DNA of 64,000 bases from Gamsiella multidivaricata (Eukaryota; Mortierellomycota; Mortierellomycetes; Mortierellales; Mortierellaceae): the NCBI RefSeq assembly GCF_025024155.1, contig NW_026251734.1, forward strand, positions 186,001-250,000, given 5' to 3'. Position numbers and translations under genes: made by a program. Below are positions 1-10,351 of the stretch, piece after piece; position 1 is the stretch's first letter; the number at the start of each line of letters is the position of its first letter. The notes beneath the pieces are model-generated. The model saw nothing but the letters and a program-made list of their open reading frames with translations, was not told the DNA's origin and did no database searches.

Positions 1-35
1 TTTTTGTCCGCACTGGGGGGATCTCGTTTTGTTAG

Positions 36-982
36 GCAACAGGAAGGGCCATTATTCAACTGAGCGAAGAATCGCGCGACAACTCGATTGTATTGTTTCC
101 AGGAGCGAACAAAACTATGACCTTGGAGGAAGCACGCCATGTGCTGTCGAACTTTGGAGAGGGTGACTGGATCTTGATGCAGAACGAGATGAGCAGCGGA
201 GGCGAGATCATGCACGCGGCCAAGGAACGAGGCATGACGGTTTGTTTTAACCCGTCGCCCTTTACCAAGGAGCTTCCTAGAGAGTATCCGATGCACCTTG
301 TTGATTACTTGATAATCAATGACATTGAAGCAAAGGAGTTGTATGCGTATTTGACGGAGCGCAAGGGCGGTGATGCGGATTCGGTCACGTCCTCGTCTGA
401 TATTGCAGCACCAGAGAGTTTTCCAGTGCTGGAGAAAGCGTATGGCGAGATTAGTGGGATTGTTATTACGCTTGGAGGAGATGGGCTGGTTGCACGATTC
501 CGTATCAAGGAGGAAGACGAAAAGTTGAAAGAGTTTCGAAAGAGTGTTGTTAAGGGCGAGGTCGTCAACACCACAGGAGTATGTGATCGTACGCGAAGAA
601 AGAATTTTGTCTGATCCGAAGTACGCTCCATGCACTAACACAACTCGTCATCTCTATTCTGTTTGTATGACACAACTAGGCTGGAGATTCTTTCACTGTA
701 AGTTTTTGGTGTTACCGATACCCGCGTAACAACGGAGGCAACAACGCGCGTGAATGACATCTAACACTTCTCTCTCGATGCAAATAGGGGTATTTTATCG
801 CGAATCTCCTCCGTAATCAAGAGGCAGGCAAGCGCTTTAGCGAGGAACAGCTCCAGGCAGCGTTGGAAGAGGCAAGCCATGCGGCGTCCTTGGCAGTCGG
901 CAAGGAGGGTGCCATGGATTCGATTCCCATCAAAGATCACGTTGACGAACACATCAGGAAGAGGAAGGAGTCGCTGGACTAG
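36..982 (+). CDS. RBK1: Ribokinase (PfkB family), 5'-truncated by the window edge
   Basis: Phosphorylates D-ribose to ribose-5-phosphate in the cytosol, feeding the pentose phosphate pathway. The window opens inside an intron whose acceptor (ttag) ends at 35; coding resumes with ATGRAIIQLSEE, the ribokinase segment leading to IVLFPGAN. Further along are FNPSP, the LIINDIEAKEL segment and GIVITLGGDGL. Two short introns (about 579-679 and 698-787) isolate an 18-base exon at 680-697. Splicing across them gives NTTGAGDSFTGYF, the PfkB signature 2 with the catalytic Asp and the anion-hole GAGD. The protein ends KRKESLD with the stop at 980-982. The N-terminal sugar-binding part lies outside the window. 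It converges on the glycosyltransferase gene, 106 bp stop to stop. Family assignment is secure; ribose specificity is inferred from resemblance. Confidence 0.9.
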
Positions 983-1054
983 CGCGTCGACAGTACTCTG
1001 CTCATTGGCAAAAGAGACATGGCCATGGAAGTAGTTGATTTGTCTAAGACACGA

Positions 1055-1071
1055 TTTATTTCATAAATAAA
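1055..1071. terminator. Bidirectional poly(A) signal between convergent genes
   Basis: TTTATT at 1055-1060 reads AATAAA on the minus strand, and AATAAA sits at 1066-1071 on the plus strand. The near-palindrome lies between the ribokinase stop (982) and the glycosyltransferase stop (1089) and probably serves both transcripts. Cleavage sites cannot be seen. Confidence 0.5.
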
Positions 1072-1088
1072 ATGCTGTCGACAGTTAT

Positions 1089-2955
1089 TCAATTACGATT
1101 TGAACGTTTCACGCCGAGCAAGCTCTGACCATTCTTAATCTTCTGCAATGCCTCCAGTACTGAAACTGAGGGACATCCTGCAGGAGCAAAGTGAATGACA
1201 AAGTCACCTTCCCGGTATTGCTTGGGGAAGGTGTTCATAGTACGGTCGTCCTTATCGAACAAATAAACCTATAGATATCAAATGAATATAAACTTAGTCA
1301 GTATGCAGAGCAGATACCATAATTTTCATATTTATCCTGTTGAACATTGCAGAGTGCTTACCCCAGAAGCCCACTTGGGATCCAGCATGGCCTCCCAGAT
1401 AGCCGCCTGCTCATAGCTAGACTTGCGGTACCAGTCCTTCCGGGTCTGAACCTCATTGAGGAACTGGCGACTCCAGTTTGTATTCTTGATCAACATGACT
1501 CCAGCATTCAGCATCTTGTCCTTGACAGGCCTGGCAACGATCAGGCTGATCTCCTTGCCCACACTGGCCTCCTCCGCGCGTTGAATGATCTCACGCAGAT
1601 CTTTGCCCATATCTGCGATGACAGCGTCCATGTCCATCCAGAAGAGCCATTCGTAATGTGGAAGGACCTTCTGGATAGCCGCAATCTTTCCCCAAACCAG
1701 TCGACGACCTGTATAATCTTCCTGTGCGAATTCTGCAGCACGGGCCACAAAGTCGTAGCCATGCTTGGCGGCATAGTCGCGCTTGTTCGCGGCAGAGGGG
1801 AGAGACGCCTCGGCCATGCACATATCAACATAAATATAGGACGAGGTCAGGAGTGCAATGTTCTTCTTTCGGCTAGTATCCGCAGCACATGGTGCTGTTG
1901 GTTGGATGACCAGCTTCTGAACAATAGGCGTCCAATCCTCGAGCTGGTAGACCGGGCCGATGGCCTGCGATGCGGTCTGAAGTTCATCAATGTCGCTTGC
2001 CCAGATTTGTGCAGGGCCGCTCTCGACCTTGAATTTAGGAGCTGGTTTAGTAAAATAAAGAGTCGAGGCGGTGAAGAGGTCCTCGAGCTTATTATTCTCC
2101 CTGATGGCAGTGAGGCTCTTGACGATCTGCTCAGCAACATTGTACGAGACCATGCCAGCAAAGGGCTTTGGTGCTCCCCAAGTGTAGAGGAATCCATTCG
2201 GGTTGACGGCCGTCTTAACGCGTTCTTCCATTTTAGGCAGGTTGACAAGGGTTGTGGAATCGAAAATCAGGACCTTATCCACTGTAATCTGTTCCTGAGG
2301 GATGAATGTCTCAACCTAACAATAGACAGCAAACAGCATCTTGTGTGTCAATGGCTGCTTGCACTAGAGTGATCGATTGCTTCCGTTTTGCACACAAATG
2401 CTTCTACGAGACACTTACAGCCCAAGCAAGGGCATCACCCCAAACCGCATGTCGATCGGTCACGGTCTTATTGATGAAGAAATGGTCGTTGTATTCCATG
2501 AACTCGCCGTAAAGATCTCGGATTTGTCCCTGCATGAACTCGGCCGAATGGATAGGCGTCTTCAGCCAAGTTGCATACCCATGAATATAAAACTTGTAGA
2601 TGATCTTGCCATCGTACCTCTTGCACGGCTCTAGGTTGTTGTTGATCCCAAAGATGGTCTGACGCACCCATTGGCGATTGTGCATCTGAGTCCAACTCGA
2701 GGGGATCAAAATAAGGGTGTCGTATTTGCCAGGGACGTTGGGTAATTGAGAACCAGTCGGCGGTGGGGATGGAGTCGACTTGTCGCCAGTGTAGACTGCG
2801 CCCTTAGCAGAGCTCTCGTAGCCCTCGTCATTATCGTTGTAATTCTTGGGCTGGTTGGTATAAGGTATAATGCTATTTTTGTGATATGACAGGAAGACGA
2901 CCAAGAGGAACACACCTGCCGTGATCCAATACAGTTTCCTTGTAGACACGGCCAT
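1089..2955 (-). CDS. Type II membrane glycosyltransferase with GT31-like and GT34 (GMA12/MNN10) regions
   Basis: Three exons read on the minus strand: about 2955-2419, 2315-1362 and 1268-1089, all joined in phase 0. The start is ATG at 2955 (MAVSTRKLYW), followed by one hydrophobic anchor (residues about 9-24), as in Golgi enzymes. The C-terminal half matches the GT34 family: KKNIALLTSSY, the Mn-binding DxD in WLFWMDMDAVI, LNAGVMLIKN, YEQAAIWEAM and GDFVIHFA. The N-terminal half resembles GT31 galactosyltransferases: RQWVRQTIFG, a DLYGEFMEYNDHFFINKT segment, then FDSTTLVNLPKMEERV where GT31 enzymes have an acidic DDD before VNL. That triad is missing, so this half may be inactive. It probably adds hexoses to cell-wall or secreted glycans; donor and acceptor are unknown. 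GT34 membership is firm; the GT31 relation is an inference from motif order. Confidence 0.8.
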
Positions 2956-3733
2956 GGACAATTGGAAATGATATAAAAGGACTGAGGTGGCAAGTGAAAA
3001 AATGAAGCGTATGAGTGGAAGAACAGAGTTTTTTTTTTCTTTTTTTTGGCCAGGAACTTTAGATACCTTTCGAGTTTACCCCTGCGCTCAGATCAATTGT
3101 GAGCCCTTAATTGACGAAATTGGTTTAAGAAAAGGAGGGGTGGCATTGTTGGTTCTGTCTTTTCAAATTTCAAAAGAGGTCAGACATCCACCTGCCTTAT
3201 TTGGGTGCACGGATCCATGGATGAATACCAGGGCGGCCCATATACACATCCATCTATCCAGCCATCGATGAATCGCATCAAATGCGCACAACCATCCTCG
3301 TCTGCTACAAGTCGGGTTCACTCTCCAGTACTTTTTATCGATGGCAACATGATTTGGGGATCACTCAGCACTCTCATCTCATGGGAAAGGATGTATCTTT
3401 GATTCAACGGTTTTTCTCGCAGACGTCTACCAAGCACACGACCCTACTTAAACAATGAGATGGCAAACAGCATCCCCATGAACAGCAGCGCTCATCTCGG
3501 CATCTCGCCTGCACACACTACTGGATCTCTGACGATCAGGATCACACGGAGCTGAACAAAACAGAGCTCGACAGATACGCCAGCACTAGTAGCTACAGGA
3601 TTAGACAATTGAATACACTTCAGTTGCTATCAACAAAGCATCATATACGGATCAAAGCGAAACAGATATTATGGAACAAGCCAACTCAATCTTTGCCTCT
3701 TCAACAACTACTCATCACTCGCTGTTAGACAAT
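2956..3733. other. Intergenic, divergent promoter region
   Basis: Separates the start of the glycosyltransferase (-) from the start of eL15 (+), so it should hold both promoters. It has T-rich tracts near 3031-3048. Open frames here are short and show no protein-like pattern. No RNA gene seen. Confidence 0.5.
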
Positions 3734-4449
3734 ATGGGAGCCTACAAGTATCTCGAGGAGTTGGCCAAGAAGAAGCAGTCGGACGTCATGCGCTTTTTGT
3801 TGCGCGTCCGCTGCTGGGAGTACCGCCAGTTGAACGTCATCCACCGTGCCTCGCGCCCCTCGCGCCCCGACAAGGCTCGCCGTCTCGGCTACAAGGCCAA
3901 GCAGGGATACGTCATCTACCGTATCCGCGTTCGCCGTGGTGGTCGCAAAAAGCCCGTTGCCAAGGGTGCCACCTTCGGTAAGCCCGGCGGACACGGAGTG
4001 AACCAGCTCAAGTACCAGCGCTCGCTCCAGGCCACTGCTGAGGAGCGTGTTGGCCGCAAGTGCGGCAACTTGCGCGTCCTCAACTCCTACTGGGTCAACC
4101 AGGACTCGACCTACAAGTACTTTGAGGTCATCTTGGTCGATCCCTCCCACAAGGCCATCCGCCGCGATGCTCGCATCAACTGGATCGTCAACCCCGTCCA
4201 CAAGCGCCGTGAGGCCCGTGGCTTGACCTCGGCCACCAAGAAGAACCGTGGACACGGCAAGGGTCACGGCTTCAACAAGACCATCGGCTCTGGTCGCCGC
4301 GCCAACTGGAAGAGACGCAACACCCTCAGCGTACGTATCTCACACGGGAATGAAGATCTGATTTTGCAGCGCGCGACTGAACGACTGTTTGCTAATCATA
4401 TATTTATTTATTTTTGCGTTCCTGATAACAGCTCCGTCGCTACCGCTAA
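3734..4449 (+). CDS. RPL15: 60S ribosomal protein eL15 (L15)
   Basis: Structural protein of the large ribosomal subunit. The start [20 protein letters not shown] is diagnostic, and the family signature continues through [37 protein letters not shown] and [12 protein letters not shown]. One intron (4331-4431) follows codon 199; the last exon encodes LRRYR and stop, giving 204 residues, the normal eukaryotic length. The open frame continues upstream in phase to an ATG at 3671 that would add 21 residues (MEQANSIF...), but the ATG at 3734 matches the conserved N-terminus and is chosen. Codon use is strongly biased to C- or G-ending codons, as expected for a highly expressed gene. The first and last exons differ greatly in size, with only 18 coding bases after the intron. 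Confidence 0.97.
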
Positions 4450-5582
4450 GGGTTTTCTTGCGCTCGTGGGTTTCTGGACTTCAGCATTTACTCCGTCACA
4501 TCTTTTCTCGAAGCTGCTGATTGTCTGTGCCGATATCTCGAAATAAAGCCATCTTTTGGTTGCCACGCAACGTCATGGATTAGAAACAAATGAAGGAACA
4601 ATGACTATCACGGACGCTTGGAGCGATGTTTTCTTTGAGAGATTATTGCGCCTTCTGGATGTAGTTATGTGGAATGTGGAGCCAGGCGACCATGCTTAAT
4701 TGATCCTATGTTATGCTAAAACCTGTATGGTTATCGCTGCTCATGGTGGCTGAGAAGAAAGAAGGCGTTGCATTTGAGTCCCGCTATGAGAGAGATAATA
4801 TAGCTGTTGCTATCGACTAGGCTGCAGAGCTATAGCCTCAAGATAAGGCGTACATTCGTTCAATTGACACCGCCAATAATGGCAGCAGGAATCAACGACG
4901 TGCTCAGGACGCGAAACCTTATTTTACGTCCATGGCAGGCCGGGTACTGAATTCCAAACAACAGCCATAAACAGACGTATGGTCCTAAAATACACAACCC
5001 AGAATTTAGAATCGGCCGTATCCGTGTTGCAAACATGCATTCCTTGAAGACAACGAAAAGCGACGATAAGCTATTAGGGAAGAAAGTTTTGTTCCTGCAT
5101 GTGCTTTTACGCCCACAGAGTCTCGGTGATGACCAACGTACACCAAAACACCATTGGATCCAGGTTTTGTTTGATGTATGATCGACGGCTCTTTTTTTTT
5201 TCGCCAAGAGGCCAATGAGGTGGCTCATGATTATGCTCCAGGCTTGCCTCAAGTCCGTTTGAACACAAGTTGTTTGCATGCTGACAAAAGCCGGCCTTGG
5301 ACTACCTAGGACACAAAAAAAAAAGTTTTCAGCAATAGCAGCAATCATTTTTGGTAAATGATGAGCAAAGAAGGAAAGCCCGAATAGGGCATGGAGTGAG
5401 CACATAATGGTTGTATCATTGGGTTCTCGATTCAAATGAAATGATGACGCACTGACAACAAGACACAAATAGCAGGGCGGAACAGGGATCGTCCGCTCCG
5501 TTGGTCCGGGTGCAAAGGTGAACGAATGTAAAACCATCTATCCAAGTGCAGTGATGATGACGGCACGTCTTCAGCTGGACAG
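4450..5582. other. Intergenic region
   Basis: Over 1.1 kb between eL15 and the PMP3-like gene. Open frames on the minus strand (about 4860-5537) lack recognisable domains, have poor composition and no convincing splice context, so I read them as chance. The right end carries the PMP3 promoter. Confidence 0.4.
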
Positions 5583-5588
5583 TATAAA
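5583..5588 (+). promoter_or_regulatory. Candidate TATA box for the PMP3-like gene
   Basis: TATAAA lies 98 bases before the ATG at 5686, followed by a pyrimidine-rich leader and ACTACTAC/CAACAA repeats typical of a 5' leader. Position and neighbour fit a TATA-type promoter for a stress-inducible gene; not proven. Confidence 0.4.
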
Positions 5589-5685
5589 AGAGGCCATCCC
5601 TGCACTTTTCTTTCTGGGACATCTTTTTCAACTTCAACACAAATTTCACTTCCTCACAACAACTACTACTACAACAACTCTAACA

Positions 5686-6165
5686 ATGGCTCTTACCTTC
5701 TCCGACATCTTCAAGTTTATCTTTGCCGTCATCTTCCCTCCTCTGGGAGTTTTCTTGGAGGTAATATTTCTTGACACTCGAGATGCACACACACATACAC
5801 ACTTGTCAATGGGCTATCGACACGTTTATTTACTGGATGATATATCTCACACGTCTTTTTTCCTCTTCGTGCGAAACTAATAGAAAGGATGCGGCACTGA
5901 TCTCCTCATCAACATCCTGTTGACCATCCTGGGTTACATTCCTGGTACGTTGCTTGTACTCATCGCACCACCCTTTGTAGAGTTTAATCTTGGTTTCCGG
6001 ACATTATCTTTTCGAAGTGTGCTCAGCGCATGACGATTATGACACCAAGTGAACTCTACATACTCTTCAGGCCGCCTTCCGCAACAATTTTACTTACTCT
6101 CTGTATTCCTTCTTTTTTGTTTTCTAGGTATCATCCACGCCTTCTACATCATTCTGAAGTATTAG
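5686..6165 (+). CDS. PMP3: PMP3/UPF0057-family small membrane proteolipid
   Basis: Two-helix plasma-membrane protein of the PMP3/RCI2 family, which in other organisms influences membrane potential and salt tolerance. Three exons (5686-5760, 5884-5944, 6128-6165) encode 57 residues: MALTFSDIFKFIFAVIFPPL, then GVFLEKGCGTDLLINILLTI, then LGYIPGIIHAFYIILKY. The FPPLGVFLEKGC and LLTILGYIPGIIHAFYII blocks are the family signature, and the length is normal (50-60). It is too finely split by introns to appear as one open frame. All introns have GT-AG ends. The TATAAA about 100 bp upstream suggests inducible expression. Very confident of family; the physiological role here is inferred. Confidence 0.95.
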
Positions 6166-6916
6166 AGTGGCCCGGACAAGTGAAGTGATCCGGGCGTTAC
6201 CTGTACAGAGTCGTCATCAATTCGACCCCACCATCAATCACGGGAGCCGTTGTTCGGTCTCGAGCAGAACTAGCAGCACTCTTATTCATCCTTTCCACCA
6301 ACCGCTGTAATTTTTAATCTCATGGACACTTGTCTAATAAATAAATGTAATTATGCGCACTCAACATACACGAGTATACTGCAGTAGGGATGATAATGTA
6401 AAGTATACTTGCGTACTGAGCATGGGAATGAATACTGAGACAGTGAAATGAACACAAAAGAGGGGAAGAAAGAGGGGGCTGCTGTTCCTCAAATGCATGA
6501 TAGAACGTATTTCTGAGGAGTAGCGCGGATGCGTTAGATTCGATGAAGCATCTATTCGCTTCTCGTAGACCAATGCTTCCTACATGTTTTTGAAGAAACG
6601 ACGAGGCAAGGCTGTGTATGTAGGCGCGTATGTGTAAGTGTGTAAGAGGGAGGGGGGTTTTTTTGGTGGCAAACGATGCCGCCAAAAATAAAAATCAGCC
6701 CGCAAGGAAACGAACGAATGAGCGCGTGCAAAAAAAAAAAGAGTTGGCAGCTTGGGGCACAGCGCATTTTTTATTTTATTCTTTCTGTTTCTTTTTCTTC
6801 ATGAACATCGCCCCTCTTCTCTCTCCTCTTCGCCATCCTTGATTCTTAACCTAGCCGATTCATCTTTTTCTCGTCCCCTCACTTTCTCTCTCTCACACAT
6901 ATATAACTTAACTGCA
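6166..6916. other. Intergenic, promoter of the TPR gene
   Basis: Contains the PMP3-like 3' end (AATAAA-like signals near 6337-6344) and a pyrimidine-rich leader just before the ATG at 6917. Minus-strand open frames here are low complexity and unsupported. Confidence 0.4.
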
Positions 6917-8015
6917 ATGTCCTCGATTCAGGAAAAGATGGCTGCGGCCCTTGCCAACAAGGATCTCGGTAACGAATCCTTTAAGCAGGGCGACACCAAA
7001 AAAGGTACCTTTGAGCGTTTCTTTTTTTTAATCAACCGTACAACATTAATAAGAAAGAGAAGGAAAAGCGCGTTCTTTGGCCTTCGCATTGACTGCTTCC
7101 CACTTCTGTCTTATTCAAATAATGACCACGACTCTAGCCTTGACACAATACCACCTGGTAAGTGACCATCTAACACCACACTCTACCACCGTGGTCAGCT
7201 AACCCTTTCCAAGAACCAAGACTGACCTGCCTGTTCCCCTCATTGTCCTTTACTAGGCTGTCCTTGCACTTTCTGGACTGGATAATCAAATGTCGGGGAT
7301 GCCGATGATGTCCTCAATGCACCCACAGGAAGGTGCTGCGACTGAGGAGCAGAGGAACGAGATCAAATTGAACCTGGCGGTCGTATACGCGAACATGGCT
7401 GCATGCCACCTAAAGAACGCCAACTACAAGCGAGCGATTGAGGTTTGTAATTCGGCACTGAAGAATGATCCCAATAGTGTCAAGGCAAAGTTTCGTCGTG
7501 GACAGGCAAAGCTCGGAGACGGCAACCTTGCAGGGGCTGAAGCTGACTTTTTGAGCCTTGGCGAGAAAGGTAAAAAAGAAATGGCGCCTGCAGTGTTATA
7601 CTTTTAACCGCAAAGAAAGACTCCGATCGACAGTTTTATTCATTTCTCCAATACCTACGTACATATAGTTCCTGGTGTCAAGGCAGAGCTTGAGAAGATT
7701 AAGAAAAAGTCTAAGGAGGCGGACGAGAAGCAGCGCAAGACCATGGGTGGGTTCTTGTCGAGAGGACGGATCATCACGCCCGAGGACGAGCAGGAGGAGA
7801 ATTCACAGTCAGCGTCATCGACCTCTGCATCAGCATCAGTTCCAGCACTGGCACCGGCAGTCAAGGCCACACCAAAGTCGAAACCTACATTGGCCTCAAA
7901 GACCACCAGTCAGAGCAGGAAGCCCAAGCCCATTCCCAAGGAGGAGGAGTACACGCCCTCGATATGGTCTGGCACTGCCCCCAAGATCCAGGAGCTCGCG
8001 GAGGGCGAGGAATAA
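6917..8015 (+). CDS. TPR protein of the Hsp90/Hsp70 carboxylate-clamp type
   Basis: Four exons (6917-7004, 7138-7157, 7257-7569, 7669-8015); the second is only 20 bases (ALTQYHL). The protein starts MSSIQEKMAAALANKDLGNE. A first TPR helix pair (KDLGNESFKQGDTKKALTQY) is interrupted by a Met/Gly-rich insert (GMPMMSSM), followed by LAVVYANMAACHLKNANYKR and NSVKAKFRRGQAKLGDGNLA. The K/N in repeat 1, N in YANMA and K..R in KAKFRRGQA reproduce the dicarboxylate clamp that binds the EEVD tails of Hsp90/Hsp70. The pattern is like Cyp40 and FKBP51/52, but there is no isomerase domain. The C-terminus (after residue about 140) is Ser/Ala/Lys-rich and disordered, ending PSIWSGTAPKIQELAEGEE. It is likely a cytosolic co-chaperone or adaptor; no exact orthologue is recognised. 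Confidence 0.8.
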
Positions 8016-8438
8016 AGACGGGCTTTCTGCTGAAACCAAGGATCTACGCTTCATGTTCAATGGTTGTAGGTCATCTTATCATATTGGTGCCCCTGTTCTC
8101 CATATCTTCATTCAACGCGAATAAAGCCAATGGGTTGCAGTTGAGCCAGTTGAACGGGACTGGCAAAGGAAAACGAGACAAGCCATCGTACCGCAAATGA
8201 TTCCTTCCCCCTGCTTCTCGTTATATTCGTTCTCTATCACTTCCCTCCCCCACCCTTTCCAGGGCCGACTGGACCACACACACAGCCAGAAACACGTTCT
8301 CTCTTCTACTTCAGCATAAGCACAACATTACCTTTCTGTCAACCTCCTTCACTTCCTCACCCATACCACCGTCGTCCAGGCAAAGGATAAGCCGGCACAG
8401 GAACTTAGGACAAATAAACGAGTTGTTTCGTTTGCCCA
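8016..8438. other. Intergenic, promoter and leader of the Sds3-like gene
   Basis: Begins with the 3' UTR of the TPR gene (AATAAA at 8121-8126) and ends in a CT-rich leader. No gene seen. Confidence 0.4.
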
Positions 8439-10181
8439 ATGCCCCCGTCACAGAAAGCGATGCCCTCATCCTCGTCTGCGACTGATTCAAAACATTTCAA
8501 CGGCACCAACAGCATCAATAGCAACAACCACTACAACAGCTCATCCACGACCACGACCTCGTCCAAAAAGGCCTCTTCCGCAGGCAGATCCCAGCGTATT
8601 CCAGGAACAGGAAGCAATAGCCACCGGAGTAACAGCAAACAGTCTCCAGTGAATTATTACGAGGGTCCTTCCGAAAGCGAGGACTCCTATACGGCCGGAG
8701 GTGGATTTATTTCAGAGATGGACGAACACGATTCTGCATTTGATGGGGCTATGGAGTATGATGGGGAGGATGGACGTAGTCTTCTTGGAGATGACTTTGA
8801 TGTCTTGTCTGACGGTATGTTACTCCTCCTTTGCTTTGTGTTTGTGCCTGTCTTTTTTCTTTTTCGCCATATCTTGCTGTGCTTTTTTTGTTTGGCTTTT
8901 TTCTTTTATATCAAACCGTTATTGGATGTGATATCAATTGCATCAATAGTTTTGTCTGACGAAGGAGTGAGTGGATTCCACCACAGTCGAGGGTGTTTTC
9001 GTACCATTGGTGCATCCCGCTCATTTGTTTTAGTGGCCGCACGTACATATCGCGGCGTACGACCGTACTTGGATGGACGTCCTCAGCTGCTAATGCACCC
9101 AATACACTTCCATTTCCTTGTATTTTTAGTGGCGATAGAAGTACAAGACAGCAAGAAGGAGAAACGTGCACGGGAATTTCAGGAACGACTGCTGAAACTG
9201 GAGCTGGAGCTCGACGAGAACAAGCAAACGTATGGCCAACCAATGAACCCGTGAACCAATATCTCTCTCTTTCTCAACGTCGTTTTGTTAGACCTGAAGA
9301 ATAGATGTACTTGTGCTGACACGATTGCAATTCCATGTCTGTTTTGATACACCTAGGATCTACGAATACCAGATGGCCCGATATAAGGAGGAAATGAACG
9401 CCATTTTAAGTGGTAAGTAGTACGTTCATCACAGGTGATATCGTCTCATTTTCGATCGATGGAGTTGACGATACTGAAATAAGAAGCATTTCCTTTTCGC
9501 TCTGCAGGCGTGCATCCGGACTTTCATGATCAGCTCGAGGATTTGGCAGAGATTCGGGACACAACTATTGCCAACGCACGATTATTTAGGGACTACCAGT
9601 TCGAATGTGCACAGCACGCTTATGAACTTGAGACAGAGCTCGCGGAAGAAGAATACAAGGTATGTACGCGAATCCAGCAAACGAAATGGCTATCAGCGGT
9701 TGCAATTGCATTTGTGCACAAGCAAATCACTCACCTTCAACCAATTTTTTGCCATCCTTAGACGGAACAGGAAGGTCTGAGAGAAAAGATGCTAACGGTC
9801 ATTGATGCCAAGCGGAGGGCGTTGCGCGACGACAAGGAGAACTTGGATATTACGAACGACTTTGCGCTAGAGCCGACTTCTAGAGCAAATTCTGCCAGGC
9901 GGATGCTCAGGAAGCGCGGACAGGAGTCTGAGGTTGGATCTAAGAACTCGAAGCGAAAGCCCAACGCTCCTGCGAATTGCAAATGGCTGGCCTCGGATGC
10001 TGATGCTCTTGACGATTTGAGTTTGATCCGCAAGGTATGGACACTGTCTTTTGGGAAAGGACATTGTTTTGGAACAAACCGTTCCATGCGATATCTAACG
10101 CGTATGCTTCTTTCGCTTTTGTCGAGATAGATTGTTCCCTCGGCTTTAACAAAGAAGTCAACTTCTGTCAAGAAAAAGTAG
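8439..10181 (+). CDS. SDS3: Sds3/BRMS1-family subunit of the Sin3-Rpd3L histone deacetylase complex
   Basis: The N-terminus is Ser/Thr/Asn-rich and disordered, then acidic (SESEDSY, EMDEHDSAFDGAMEYDGEDG, DDFDVLSD). The family core is a long coiled coil: KKEKRAREFQERLLKLELEL, IYEYQMARYKEEMNAILSG, HPDFHDQLEDLAEIRDTTIA, RLFRDYQFECAQHAYELETE. This matches the Sds3/BRMS1 arrangement in which an antiparallel coil and the EIRD...LFRDYQ segment contact Sin3. A basic C-terminus ends TKKSTSVKKK. Later splice sites are clear: exons end at 9229, 9412, 9659 and 10034, and the next exons open at 9357, 9508, 9762 and 10131. The section 8815-9130 is uncertain, because the frame stays open right through it. 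Expected role: deacetylase-mediated repression in the nucleus. It converges on the dynein gene. Confidence 0.85.
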
Positions 10182-10241
10182 AAGCCTAGTGAAGTGGCCC
10201 CGGATATTTGTCTTTCGTCTGTGTGCCTCATTTGTAGCCAT

Positions 10242-10286
10242 AATAAACAACCATTTCAACACAACACACAACGCTATTCATTTATT
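10242..10286. terminator. Facing poly(A) signals of Sds3-like and dynein genes
   Basis: AATAAA at 10242-10247 (plus strand) lies 61 bases after the Sds3-like stop. TTTATT at 10281-10286 reads AATAAA on the minus strand, 66 bases after the dynein stop (10352). The two transcripts must overlap or abut. Confidence 0.5.
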
Positions 10287-10351
10287 TCTCTTTACTCTTT
10301 GCAATGGTATCATATTCAATGGACTCCAAGCCTCGTATCTTTTGCGACATC

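Noticed and set aside
1347..2372. A 341-codon plus-strand frame
   Set aside because: Antisense to the GT34 coding exon, which has clear motifs.
2971..2979. TATAAAAGG on the plus strand
   Set aside because: No plus-strand gene begins within a sensible distance (eL15 starts 750 bp later), and it is in the wrong orientation for the minus-strand glycosyltransferase.
4331..4431. RPL15 intron as host of a C/D snoRNA
   Set aside because: CTGA-like boxes occur but no RTGATGA C box with a terminal stem; too short a match to call.
4860..5537. A 225-codon minus-strand frame between RPL15 and PMP3
   Set aside because: No domain, mixed Cys/Phe/Arg composition, no splice or promoter context; treated as chance.
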